DNA of 64,000 nt from positions 1 through 64,000 of the forward strand of contig JAPPLB010000152.1 of NCBI GenBank assembly GCA_028819575.1. Reading direction: 5' to 3'. Below are positions 46,584-55,111 of this stretch, in pieces. The notes under the pieces are model-generated. The model had not been told where the DNA came from. It made no database searches and was given only the letters and a program-made list of their open reading frames with translations. Made by a program: the position numbers and the translations under genes. This DNA is from Bryobacterales bacterium (GTDB lineage: Bacteria > Acidobacteriota > Terriglobia > Bryobacterales > UBA6623). Position 1 is the stretch's first letter, and every line of letters starts with the position of its first letter.

Positions 46584-47468
46584 ATGCGTCTCCGAGGCAT
46601 CTTCGTCTGTCTGACGACACCTTTCGATCATCTCGGAAGCATCTATGTCGCCAAAGTTCTCCACAACATTGGGCTTTATGACAGCACCGCTGTTTCCGGG
46701 TATGTCGTCGGGGCTGCCGAGGGAGAAGCAGCGTTGTTGTCGCACGAAGAGAGGGTCGCGCTGTGGAAAACCTCCGCCTCGGCCGGTACCGAGAAGATTA
46801 TCGTGCCGGCGGTAGATGCACCCTCCGTGCACGAGACTCTGGAATTGATCGGCCGCGCCTCCGACATGGGTTTCGAGATCGCCCTGCTTCAAGTGCCAAG
46901 CGGGTCCGATCAGGGGCTGGCGCATGCGGAGACACAGGCGCTCTTCGTTCGTGCGGTCGCGGACCACTCACCTCTGCCGTTGATTGTTTCCGGCGAGCGG
47001 CATCCGGGCGGGCCGGGCGGGCGGCTGAGTCCCGAAAGGCTCGCTTCGCTCGGTGAACACCCGCGGGTTACGGGACTTCGAGTCGTGACCGATGACGCCG
47101 ATTACTTCGAAGCCTGCCTGCAAGCAAGCCGGTGCAACGCCGACGTCATTGCCGGTTGCGCTTCACTCCTCGCCCAGGGCCTCACAGAAGGAGCTTCGGC
47201 GGCCATGACTGCTTTCTCGGCGGTGGCGCCGTATCTCTGCCTCTCGATCGAAGAGGCAGTGCGTACGCGCGAATTCGATGCCGCCAAAGATCTACAGGGA
47301 GTAGCCTTGCCTGCGATCCACACGATCCGGAAATTCGGGATTCCTGGACTCAAGGCTGCCGCCGACCTCCAGGGCTATTACGGCGGCGTTCCACGGCTGC
47401 CGTTGACGCCGTTGGGCCCGGAGGCAAAGGCCGAGATTGCCGAGGTGCTGTGGAACATCAGGAGTTGA
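46584..47468 (+). CDS. Degenerate DapA-family protein
   Basis: This 294-residue protein has the dihydrodipicolinate synthase-like barrel (RGIFVCLTTPFDHLGSIYVA, SHEERVALWKTS, KFGIPGLKAAADLQGYYGG), but the catalytic set looks lost. The Schiff-base lysine (GIKD in the family) is Arg166 in VTGLRVVTDD. The Tyr motif is replaced by LIVSGERHPGGPGG, and GTTGE reads GAAEGE. Similar low-identity paralogues occur in Acidobacteria. It may be a non-aldolase relative or bind a ligand. The exported paralogue at 26746 keeps the lysine. The start at 46584 avoids a weak 9-residue extension. Confidence 0.7.
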   Translation: MRLRGIFVCLTTPFDHLGSIYVAKVLHNIGLYDSTAVSGYVVGAAEGEAALLSHEERVALWKTSASAGTEKIIVPAVDAPSVHETLELIGRASDMGFEIALLQVPSGSDQGLAHAETQALFVRAVADHSPLPLIVSGERHPGGPGGRLSPERLASLGEHPRVTGLRVVTDDADYFEACLQASRCNADVIAGCASLLAQGLTEGASAAMTAFSAVAPYLCLSIEEAVRTREFDAAKDLQGVALPAIHTIRKFGIPGLKAAADLQGYYGGVPRLPLTPLGPEAKAEIAEVLWNIRS

Positions 47469-47477
47469 GCTGTCCGC

Positions 47478-47924
47478 TCAAAGTGACCGCTCGGCCAACT
47501 CGCCCACCAGGGGTAGAGAGTACCGCTCGCCCCGGCTGGTCTTTACGAGCATGAAGATCCAAACTCCGATCAGCAGCAAGTCCAGCAGAAAACCTACCGG
47601 CAGATCGGGCCCCGGCATCCATTTGAACCAAGGTCCAATGGCCCAGTCAACGATCAGCCATGCGACAAAAAGATACAGCCCTTGGTAAGCGTGAAAGCGA
47701 GTGACGCGGTCCCCGTGAAACCGAGCCGAGGCCAGGATGTAGATAGCTACGACCCACCCCAACCAGGGGAGATAGGTGAGAATCGCCGCCGCTTGCGGAC
47801 TCAAACCGGATGACGCGTCGTGCGAAGTCGCTCCACCGTGCCTCACCGGTTGGCGTGCGCCGCAAGCACGGCAGAATATGTCGGTCGGCTGGGCCTTGGC
47901 TCCGCATTGCGTACAAAACGGCAA
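47478..47924 (-). CDS. Zinc-ribbon and DUF4870-like membrane protein
   Basis: This 148-residue protein opens with a zinc ribbon (FCTQCGAKAQPTDIFCRACGA, residues 3-23). A linker and a DUF4870-type membrane domain follow: SPQAAAILTYLPWLGWVVAI, RVTRFHAYQGLYLFVAWLIV and a final helix VGFLLDLLLIGVWIFML. Such proteins occur widely with unknown function. It converges with the degenerate DapA-like gene (10-base gap). Confidence 0.85.
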   Translation of the reverse strand: MPFCTQCGAKAQPTDIFCRACGARQPVRHGGATSHDASSGLSPQAAAILTYLPWLGWVVAIYILASARFHGDRVTRFHAYQGLYLFVAWLIVDWAIGPWFKWMPGPDLPVGFLLDLLLIGVWIFMLVKTSRGERYSLPLVGELAERSL

Positions 47925-48041
47925 TGGTCTTTGGCCTCCTAGCTGAGCATACGCACTATCGTGGCGTCATGTTCCCGCCGGCGGTGAGTACCGGTCTTGA
48001 AAGTAGTAGTCGGGAATGCGGTGCAGCGTATGTCATTTCCG

Positions 48042-49652
48042 CTATAGCGTCAATACCTGGTGATCGTGACAGTCGGGTCTGACCGCCTTCCGCACCGACT
48101 CCACGAAGTCGGGACCATGGCGCGCGTAGAACGACAGTGCTGAATACAGGCGCTCCTGGGGATGCCGCTCGGGATAGATCAAGTTGGCGAGATAGGCTGC
48201 GTCCCCCTGCGCGCGTGCATCACGCCGCAGGCCCTCTTGGGCTGCCTTGGAACGGATCTTGTTGAACTGGTAGAGCATCTTCTTGCTGGTGTTTTCGAGC
48301 GCCTGCCCTAGCGTAGCGTCGAAAGCCGCGAGTTCCCGATGCACCTCGGTCAAGGCCCTTTCGATCCGGATCTGGCCGGTCTCCATTTGTCGCTCCAAAC
48401 CTGCGGGAACCAGACGCCGCGCAATCTTTCTACGCAAGTCTTCCGCTGTTTGCAGACAATCGGTCGGGGAGAGTCGGTAGCGCTTGAGCAAACGTTCGGC
48501 TCTTGCATTGATGATGGTCAACGAGACCCGAGGCAACACGACAGGCATCCGGCCCAACAGCCGGTCATAGAGGGCTTCCGCCTGCGCCAGATAGGCGATC
48601 TCGGACGGTCCCGCGATGTAAACCGCCGTGGGCAGCAGGAAGTCCTGAGTCACCGGTCTCAGCAGGGCATTCGGGGAAAAGCGCTGCGGTGCCTCCGCCA
48701 AGGTCTCGCGCATGCTGTCGACGGAACAGGCGCCCTCTTCATCTTGATAGCCCTGCGGCGTGCGCTTCAGAGCAATGCGGCGATCCTGCTCGATGCGAAA
48801 CAGCAGCGAGGTCTCAGGAGCAACGCGCACCTGCGCGTGATAACCGGCGTCCACAAGAGCTTGGGATCGCTCTGCGAGCGCCTCGTACAACTCCGGTTCC
48901 TGCCTTAGCACGCCGTCGAACAGCGGCGCCGCCAGCCTGCGTATGGCCGGGTCCATCGGGTCCAAGAAGATCAGGCCTGCGTCGCGAAGCAACGAGTTGA
49001 GAAGACACCGGAAGCCGTCGCGGAAAGAAACGCCGGCAGGATATGCTCGTTCCGCCAGAACGAGGGCTTGGGAGCTGAATGGCAGCTCGGCAAGGTGAGC
49101 GCCCAGCTCGTCGAGAACGGTGTCCGCAAGGACTACGGTGCCTACCGGTTGGTTCTCGGAGTGCGGCGCTTTTCCTTGCAGCCTCGACGGCAGAGTGTTC
49201 GTATCGTGAACCCACACATGGTCGACTTCGGCGAGATCGTGATCCTCCGTAGCCAACCAGAAGACGGCAACCGCGGGCTGCCCGGCCTCTCGCAGCCTCC
49301 GGGCGTGTTCCAGAGCCGTAATCGCCTTGTAGAGTGTGAATACCGGGCCGGTGTAGAGCCCGACCTGTTGACCGGTCGCCACGACAATCGCATCCGAGCG
49401 GCTGAGCAGTTCGACATTCGATGCGGATGCTTCCCCCATGCCTCTGTTCTGCTGCCGGAGAGCCGCAACCAGGTCCTTCCGATGTTGAGCCGGCAGGCTT
49501 GCTTGCCGGGCTGCTTGGTGAATCGCGTTCGTATCGGGTGGTTGTTGATAGAACGATCGGACGCGGTCAAAGCGGTAAAGGTAATCCGTGAAGAGCGCCG
49601 TCGAGCCCGGCATCTGGGTCTGCTTCAGGCAGACACTTTCAAGGTCGCTCAA
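48042..49652 (-). CDS. bshC: Bacillithiol biosynthesis cysteine-adding enzyme
   Basis: This 536-residue BshC joins cysteine to glucosaminyl-malate in the last step of bacillithiol synthesis. Diagnostic parts are LFTDYLYRFDRVRSFY, VATGQQVGLYTGPVFTLYKA, AVFWLATEDHDLAEVDHVWV, FLLPTAVYIAGPSEIAYLAQ and the C-terminal coiled-coil-like region before PQERLYSALSFYARHG. Length is typical. The start is a TTG at 49652; the next Met begins inside the conserved N-terminal motif. A YfiT/BstA-like protein is encoded at 60813, so the cell likely uses bacillithiol. Confidence 0.94.
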   Translation of the reverse strand: MSDLESVCLKQTQMPGSTALFTDYLYRFDRVRSFYQQPPDTNAIHQAARQASLPAQHRKDLVAALRQQNRGMGEASASNVELLSRSDAIVVATGQQVGLYTGPVFTLYKAITALEHARRLREAGQPAVAVFWLATEDHDLAEVDHVWVHDTNTLPSRLQGKAPHSENQPVGTVVLADTVLDELGAHLAELPFSSQALVLAERAYPAGVSFRDGFRCLLNSLLRDAGLIFLDPMDPAIRRLAAPLFDGVLRQEPELYEALAERSQALVDAGYHAQVRVAPETSLLFRIEQDRRIALKRTPQGYQDEEGACSVDSMRETLAEAPQRFSPNALLRPVTQDFLLPTAVYIAGPSEIAYLAQAEALYDRLLGRMPVVLPRVSLTIINARAERLLKRYRLSPTDCLQTAEDLRRKIARRLVPAGLERQMETGQIRIERALTEVHRELAAFDATLGQALENTSKKMLYQFNKIRSKAAQEGLRRDARAQGDAAYLANLIYPERHPQERLYSALSFYARHGPDFVESVRKAVRPDCHDHQVLTL

Positions 49653-50183
49653 TCTCTTGCCCTGTTGGTCCGGAATTCGTTGCCGGAGCGCTTGGTAGCG
49701 GGTGGGGAGGGATGCTTGAATCGCCTTGCCAAGGCGTCACAAGCTTGATGCTACTCTCAGGATCAGAATAACAGATCGCCTTGAGCCAACCCGCGACCGA
49801 GCCCGGCCAGACTGGACCTCTGCGGTAATACTCTCAGAGCTGTTCCGATGAAGCCTCTGCAAGCTGCGTTGGGAACGAAGTCAACATGATTTGGAGAACG
49901 GAGTGGATCTCGGTCCGCGCAGTCAAGAACAAGAGTCTTGTTCAAGAAAACTCCTTGGTATACATCAGATATCGAAGGAGTTGTGAATCACTGGGGAAAG
50001 CTCCCGCTTGATCTCCAACCTGCTTCAGTCGTCAGGTGACGTGCCAGGCAGGCTAGAATCGAGCTCTTGGAGCAAGTTGATGGATGCTCCAGGATCATGG
50101 GCAGCATCTCCCGGAATGAACACCGGAACCGGAGTCTTCAGCGGGCCGTCCGTCTCTACAGGGCTTTCTCGAAGGAGCGTGGT
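49653..50183. other. Intergenic region with a 17-base palindrome
   Basis: No gene is supported between bshC and the outer-membrane barrel gene, which point away from each other. The most notable object is GAACAAGA G TCTTGTTC at 49927-49943. It may be an operator for either gene. The stretch 49990-50060 has nothing recognisable. Confidence 0.5.
49927..49943. promoter_or_regulatory. Perfect palindrome between divergent genes
   Basis: GAACAAGA and TCTTGTTC are perfect inverted arms around a central G, fitting a dimeric repressor site. It is about 275 bases from bshC and 240 from the barrel gene start, so which gene it serves is unclear. Confidence 0.4.
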
Positions 50184-50777
50184 ATGAAACGAATGCTTTG
50201 CGCAGTTTTTCTTGTCTTGCTCAACGCAGGCACGGCAGCCTCGCAGTCAGCGGAACTCGGGTTGACGGTAGGCGTTTCGGCTTTCAATGACAACGGAATC
50301 GGCTCGCTCAGGTCGTTCGCTGAAGGAAATATCCCGGTGACCCTCGGAAACGGCGTGCGGGTCGGCGCGCGTTGGGCGACGAACAGTTGGACCTTTCTGG
50401 GACATGAGTTCAGCTACGCGTATCAGCGCTCGTCATTGAATATCGGCAGCGGGCAATCCCAAGGGATGAACGTGCAGAATATCTACTACAACTTCGTCGC
50501 GCACGCCACGCCGTCCGGCATGCCGCTGCGTCCCTTTGTTACGGCCGGGGCGGGCGTTTCCGTCTACTTTCCTCCGGGGGTGTCGTCACTTTCGGGAGGT
50601 GGCGATAATAACTTCGGATACAACTACGGTGGCGGGTTGAAGTTCAAGCTCACTAACACATACGGGCTGCGGTTCGATGTGCGGGATCACGTCACCGGGC
50701 GGCCGTTTGACCTCGACGACTCGTCGGGTCGATTTCATAACGTGGAATACTCGGCTACATTCTCACTGCTGTTCTAG
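50184..50777 (+). CDS. Outer-membrane beta-barrel protein
   Basis: This 197-residue protein has a signal peptide (MKRMLCAVFLVLLNAGTAASQ). Alternating hydrophobic strands follow (ELGLTVGVSAF, VRVGARWATNSWTFLGHEFSYAY, FVTAGAGVSVYFPP, NFGYNYGGGLKFKLTNTYGLRFDVRDHVTG), ending in the aromatic tail YSATFSLLF typical for BAM recognition. It resembles the OmpA/Opa-like eight-stranded barrels. The ATG at 50184 has AAGGAG upstream; the longer frame upstream has no support. Downstream sequence starts a MITE left end. Confidence 0.85.
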   Translation: MKRMLCAVFLVLLNAGTAASQSAELGLTVGVSAFNDNGIGSLRSFAEGNIPVTLGNGVRVGARWATNSWTFLGHEFSYAYQRSSLNIGSGQSQGMNVQNIYYNFVAHATPSGMPLRPFVTAGAGVSVYFPPGVSSLSGGGDNNFGYNYGGGLKFKLTNTYGLRFDVRDHVTGRPFDLDDSSGRFHNVEYSATFSLLF

Positions 50778-50873
50778 AAAGGCGGAGGCCGCCCCGTCAT
50801 CCTCGATGGCATTCCGTCGAATCCTGACGCCTCGAGAGCGATCGGGCAAGCCCATCCCCTAAGCAGGCCTCGG

Positions 50874-50910
50874 CCTGCATTTCTCGTCACTTCGCGGCTG
50901 AAGGAAGTAG
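50874..50910. repeat. Short MITE left-end remnant
   Basis: CCTGCATTTCTCGTCACTTC matches the left ~20 bases of the MITE with one altered stretch, then homology stops at the end of the RsbW-STAS gene. Again the element lies between two converging stop codons. Confidence 0.55.
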
Positions 50911-50911
50911 C

Positions 50912-51700
50912 TTACGAATAACTGAGAACCGCGTCGGCTTCGCTGTCGAATGTCTCGAAGACCGTGTAGAGTTTGGTGATCTGTAGCAGGTCGTTGACCT
51001 TCTGCTGCAGGTTGATCAGCTTGAGGCCGGCGCCCTGGTTCGACGCTGTCGTATAGCTCGACACCAATTCGCCGAGACCGGAACTATCGATATAGCCGAC
51101 GTCTCCGAGGTTCAGCACGATCTTCTTCTGTCCTTTGCCGAGGACTTCCCGGACCGTGTCCCGGAGCGTGCCGGATCCTTCTCCGAGTGTAATGCGTCCG
51201 CTGAGGTCGATTACGGTTACGCCATCCACATCACGAACGTTGGTTGAAAGGCTCACTTCCTCCTCCTTGTGACTCCATTCTTGCGGGATCTTCTTGACCA
51301 TCGCAACTTCGGTGCCCCGCGGCGACACGGGACGAAACGTGATTTCGTCCACGAACGCCCGCGAAAGCAACAGACCCCGCCCGGAAGCCTTGAACAAGTT
51401 GTCGCCTTCCGTGGGGTCCGGGACCGAATCGGGATCGAAGCCATCCCCCTCGTCCCGAATTGTGATGGATAGTTGAGATGGACTGGTGGCTACTGAAAAG
51501 TAGACTGACTTCTCCTTACTGTACCGGTTTCCATGAATGACTGCGTTCACGGTGATCTCACGAACCGCCATCGCAAGCTTTGCGATGATTTCTTCGCCAA
51601 GACCGTGATCCTGAGCCAGCGCCTTTACGATGATCTCCGCCGCGTCGACGCTCGATAGAGTACTATCAAGCCTCAGGTTCAATTCTCGGCCTGCCGACAT
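50912..51700 (-). CDS. Fused anti-sigma kinase (RsbW-like) and STAS antagonist
   Basis: This 262-residue protein joins two domains usually encoded separately. Residues 1-140 form a HATPase_c anti-sigma domain with the N-box EITVNAVIHGN and the G-box IRDEGDGFDP plus SGRGLLLSRAFVDE. Residues 149-262 form a STAS domain with the phosphorylatable site YIDSSGLGELVSSY. In partner switching the kinase phosphorylates the antagonist on Ser; here both are on one chain. A strong AAGGAGGAGGAA sequence directly before the in-frame GTG at codon 149 suggests that the STAS part is also made alone. The sigma factor is not in the window. Confidence 0.85.
   Translation of the reverse strand: MSAGRELNLRLDSTLSSVDAAEIIVKALAQDHGLGEEIIAKLAMAVREITVNAVIHGNRYSKEKSVYFSVATSPSQLSITIRDEGDGFDPDSVPDPTEGDNLFKASGRGLLLSRAFVDEITFRPVSPRGTEVAMVKKIPQEWSHKEEEVSLSTNVRDVDGVTVIDLSGRITLGEGSGTLRDTVREVLGKGQKKIVLNLGDVGYIDSSGLGELVSSYTTASNQGAGLKLINLQQKVNDLLQITKLYTVFETFDSEADAVLSYS
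51257..51268 (-). promoter_or_regulatory. Internal ribosome binding site in the fused gene
   Basis: On the minus strand AAGGAGGAGGAA immediately precedes an in-frame GTG (51256-51254), which encodes the first residue of the STAS domain. The match to the anti-Shine-Dalgarno core is better than before most genes in this window. It implies a second, shorter STAS-only product. Confidence 0.55.
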
Positions 51701-52053
51701 AGACGACGGGAATCCGTCTGACCCTCGATTGCTCCCCCAGCCTAGCAGTCCGTGGTGAAACCGTGCGTAGTACCGAGAGCGGCCCGTATAGCACCGCTAA
51801 TGGCGCTGTGCCCGGCTGACAAGGAGCGACCATGGAGCATATTGGACCAATGTGACCGAGGAGCAACGCAGTTCAATCGGAATGCATCGCCGCTTGAATG
51901 CAGCGAGGCTTTTGCCACGGGCTGCTTAGAATAGGAAACGATTGCATACCCCAAAAGAGAAAGTCAAGAAAGCAGCGGGGAGCCTGCGGAAACCGCGGCC
52001 ACAGCAGTGTTGCGTCGGCTGAAGCGCTCCGGTTCGCCGAGCGATCCATGCTG
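51701..52053. other. Intergenic region without identifiable gene
   Basis: This divergent region between the RsbW-STAS gene and the oxidoreductase gene has several short frames but none with protein-like sequence or a ribosome binding site. It presumably holds both promoters. Confidence 0.5.
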
Positions 52054-53640
52054 ATGGCTGCCCGTTACGACATCATCGTCATCGGTGGCGGGCACAACGG
52101 TCTTGTTGCCGCCGCCCGGATAGCTGACCGCGGGCTGCGGGTATTGGTTCTCGAGCGCCGGCCGTTTGTCGGTGGCGCTTGCGTCACTGAGAGGATCTTT
52201 CCGGGCTACCGCATCTCAACCGCGGCGTATCTCGTCAGCTTGCTCCCGCAGCGGATCGTCGATGAGCTGGAGCTTTACCGCTTCGGATACCGTGTGGATC
52301 CCAAGGACCCGGCATTCTTTTCGCTCTTCCCGGAAGGTCGGACGTTCACCATGTGGCGGGATCAGCGCCGAACCATCGAGGAGATCGGCAAGTTCTCCAG
52401 GCGGGATGCCGAGATGTATCCGCGCTACTGCGAGCATATCGACCGTCTGGCGCGATTTGTCGAGCCGCTCCTGTTCGTCACGCCGCCGGATCTTCCGCCG
52501 ACCACGCTGACAGGCTGGCTGGAAACGCTCAAGCTGGCGGGCCGTTTGCGTAGTCTTGACGCCAAAGCTTGGAACGGCCTCATCAAGATTTTCACTCAGA
52601 GCGTTGATGAGTTCCTGAGTGAATGGTTCGAATCGCAAGCGGTGCGGGCAACGCTGGCGACGGATGGGGTCATCGGTGCGAACGGCGGTCCGATGTCACC
52701 CGGCACGGCCTACGTGCTGCTGCATCACTACATGGGCGGCGTCGGAGGAGTACGCGGCTTGTGGGGGTTCGCCCGGGGCGGAATGGGGACAGTGACGCAA
52801 GCCATGGCCGATTGCGCTCGAAGCCGCGGCGCGGAGGTCCGTACCGCTGCAACGGTCGGGCGCGTGCTGATTCGCAGCGGCGAGGTCCAGGGGGTCGTAC
52901 TGGAAAACGGAGAAGAGATCCGAACGCGGTGCGTTCTCTCGAATGCCGATCCGAAGCGGACGTTCTTGGGTCTTGTCGATCCCGGCGACCTCGACAACGA
53001 TTTTCGTCAAGCCATCGAGAACTACCGTTCGGAGGGAACCTCGCTGAAGATCAACCTCGCGCTTGACCGTCTGCCGGAGTTTACGGCCGCTCCGGGTGCT
53101 GGGCCTCATCTTGGAGCCACGATGCACATCTGTCCGACCATCGAGTACATGGAACGCGCCTGGGATGACGCGAAGTACGGGCGCCCGTCGCAGCGTCCCA
53201 TCATCGAGATGACCATCCCCACCATCTACGACCCCTCTCTGGCGCCGCCGGGAAAGCACATCATGGGAGTGTTCGTGCAATACGCGCCCTACACGCTACT
53301 GGAAGGGACTTGGGACGAACTTCGGGACGCCTATGCTGACCGGGTTATCGACTGTATCGCCGAGTACGCACCGAACATTCGCGACATCATTCTGCACCGC
53401 CAGGTTCTCACGCCCCTCGACATCGAGCGGGTCTACGGCATTACCGGCGGTAACATCTTTCACGGTGCGATGAGCATCGACCAGATGTTCTTCAGCCGTC
53501 CGGTGGCGGGATGCGCGCGATACGCCACACCGGTCCGAGGGTTGTATCTGTGCGGCGCCGGGGCGCACCCCGGCGGCGGCGTCATCGGCGCCGCCGGTTA
53601 CAACGCCGCCGGCCGCGTCCTGAAGGATCTGAGGCAGTAG
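52054..53640 (+). CDS. Phytoene-dehydrogenase-like FAD oxidoreductase (PYROXD2 family)
   Basis: This 528-residue flavoprotein begins MAARYDIIVIGGGHNGLVAA. The FAD-binding GxGxxG-type signature is followed by RVLVLERRPFVGGACVTERIFPGY. The C-terminus carries a second FAD motif GLYLCGAGAHPGGGVIGAAGYNAA. The layout is that of the PYROXD2/CrtI-like family. Biochemical roles vary (carotenoid desaturation, quinone-linked oxidations). The start was put at 52054 because upstream residues have no conserved features; an ATG at 52048 in frame is also possible. Confidence 0.85.
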   Translation: MAARYDIIVIGGGHNGLVAAARIADRGLRVLVLERRPFVGGACVTERIFPGYRISTAAYLVSLLPQRIVDELELYRFGYRVDPKDPAFFSLFPEGRTFTMWRDQRRTIEEIGKFSRRDAEMYPRYCEHIDRLARFVEPLLFVTPPDLPPTTLTGWLETLKLAGRLRSLDAKAWNGLIKIFTQSVDEFLSEWFESQAVRATLATDGVIGANGGPMSPGTAYVLLHHYMGGVGGVRGLWGFARGGMGTVTQAMADCARSRGAEVRTAATVGRVLIRSGEVQGVVLENGEEIRTRCVLSNADPKRTFLGLVDPGDLDNDFRQAIENYRSEGTSLKINLALDRLPEFTAAPGAGPHLGATMHICPTIEYMERAWDDAKYGRPSQRPIIEMTIPTIYDPSLAPPGKHIMGVFVQYAPYTLLEGTWDELRDAYADRVIDCIAEYAPNIRDIILHRQVLTPLDIERVYGITGGNIFHGAMSIDQMFFSRPVAGCARYATPVRGLYLCGAGAHPGGGVIGAAGYNAAGRVLKDLRQ

Positions 53641-53702
53641 AAACCATCCGACCCGAGCACGGACCGGAATTTGGGTTCAGCGAGTGCTTTGACCTCATCC
53701 GG

Positions 53703-55028
53703 TCAAGCGCCGCACGTCTTGTTCGGCCAGCGGCTCTCGACATACTCCATCGCCTCCTGCCGTGTAGCAATCCGTCCCTCGAGTTGAGCATCCTCCACAC
53801 CCCCGAGTATCTCCTGAAACAACGGTCCGGGTGCATATCCCGCCGCGATCAGATCATTTCCGGTTAACAAGCGTGGTGGGCTCAGCTCCTCTTCCGGCAG
53901 GGCGGCGAGCTTCGCGCGGGCCATGTCGTACAAGCGCAGCTTGCCGTGGCTCCCAAGGCAATCGAGACGGTGGAGCTCGAGGTGCTCCTCGAAGTGCGGC
54001 ATGCGCAGGAATTTCTTGAGAGTGCTCTGCCGCATCTCCGGCACATGGATGAACCGCATGTGGTTCGCGACCAGCGCAAGCACCTGCTCCGTCACCTCGC
54101 CCGGATACCGCAGACGCCTGCAGATTGCCTCCGCCATCTTCATGCCGACCTCGACATGACCGTTGAATCGGATACGGTCCGGAGAACGCTCGAACGTAGC
54201 CGGTTTGCCGATGTCGTGCAACAGCGTCCCGAGCGCCAGCGTCACCGTCGGGTTCTGCAGCTTGTCGAGCATGATGAGCGTGTGCGTCCACACATCGCCT
54301 TCCGGGTGGTGTTGAGGCGATTGCTCGACGCCCTTCAGCGCCGAGACCTCAGGCAGAATCACTTTCAGCAATCCCGTTTCATCCAGCAGCTCGAAACCGC
54401 GTCGCGCCCCGCCCTCGCAGAGAATGCGGCTGATCTCGTCGCGAATCCGCTCGACCGAGATCTGGTTGATCGTGGGCGCTTGCTTCTGGATCGCCTCGAA
54501 CGTCGCGGCCTCGATCTCGAACCCGAGCCGAGCAGCGAAGCGGATAGCCCGCAGCATCCGCAGCTTGTCTTCCGCAAACCGCTTGTGGGGATTGCCGATC
54601 GCTCGAATGCGACGATCCGTCAGATCAGCGCGGCCTTCAACATAGTCCAGAAGCTTCTTCCCGACCGGGTCGAAGAGAATGCCGTTGATCGTGAAGTCGC
54701 GCCGGAGAACGTCCTTCTTCGCGTTCCGCGTAAACGTCACACCCTCGGGACGCCGCCCGTCGCAATAGTCGTGGTCCGAACGGAAAGTCGCTACCTGCAC
54801 GTCCACGCCGTCCCGTCGAACCAATACCACGCCGAACTGCGCTCCAACGCGGATGGCGTCCGGGAAATAGCGAAGCAGGTTCTCCGGCATCGCGTCGGTG
54901 GCGACGTCGTAGTCCTTTGCGGCAATGCCGAGCAGCCGATCACGCACGCACCCGCCCGCCCAGTAGGCCTCATGACCGTGTGAGCGTAGCGTGTTGATAA
55001 TTTCGCGTGAAAGTTGCTCGCTGTCCAT
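53703..55028 (-). CDS. cca: CCA-adding enzyme / poly(A) polymerase family
   Basis: This 441-residue class II nucleotidyltransferase has the tRNA/poly(A) polymerase head (WAGGCVRDRLLG, catalytic DYDVATDA, KDVLRRDFTINGILFD). RNA-binding neck segments follow (RFAEDKLRMLRAIRFAARLGF) and then an HD domain (TLLHDIGKPAT, HPEGDVWTHTLIML). The HD domain indicates a CCA enzyme with phosphohydrolase activity or the bacterial PcnB type. It matures tRNA 3' ends. The plus-strand oxidoreductase gene ends 62 bases away in a convergent arrangement. Confidence 0.9.
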   Translation of the reverse strand: MDSEQLSREIINTLRSHGHEAYWAGGCVRDRLLGIAAKDYDVATDAMPENLLRYFPDAIRVGAQFGVVLVRRDGVDVQVATFRSDHDYCDGRRPEGVTFTRNAKKDVLRRDFTINGILFDPVGKKLLDYVEGRADLTDRRIRAIGNPHKRFAEDKLRMLRAIRFAARLGFEIEAATFEAIQKQAPTINQISVERIRDEISRILCEGGARRGFELLDETGLLKVILPEVSALKGVEQSPQHHPEGDVWTHTLIMLDKLQNPTVTLALGTLLHDIGKPATFERSPDRIRFNGHVEVGMKMAEAICRRLRYPGEVTEQVLALVANHMRFIHVPEMRQSTLKKFLRMPHFEEHLELHRLDCLGSHGKLRLYDMARAKLAALPEEELSPPRLLTGNDLIAAGYAPGPLFQEILGGVEDAQLEGRIATRQEAMEYVESRWPNKTCGA

Positions 55029-55111
55029 GTCCGTCTTGTCTTGATGCTAGGCACGGTCTCTGACGGAATCAAGTTCGTTGGGACAATCAGGCTCTGTCGT
55101 ACACTGTGGCC

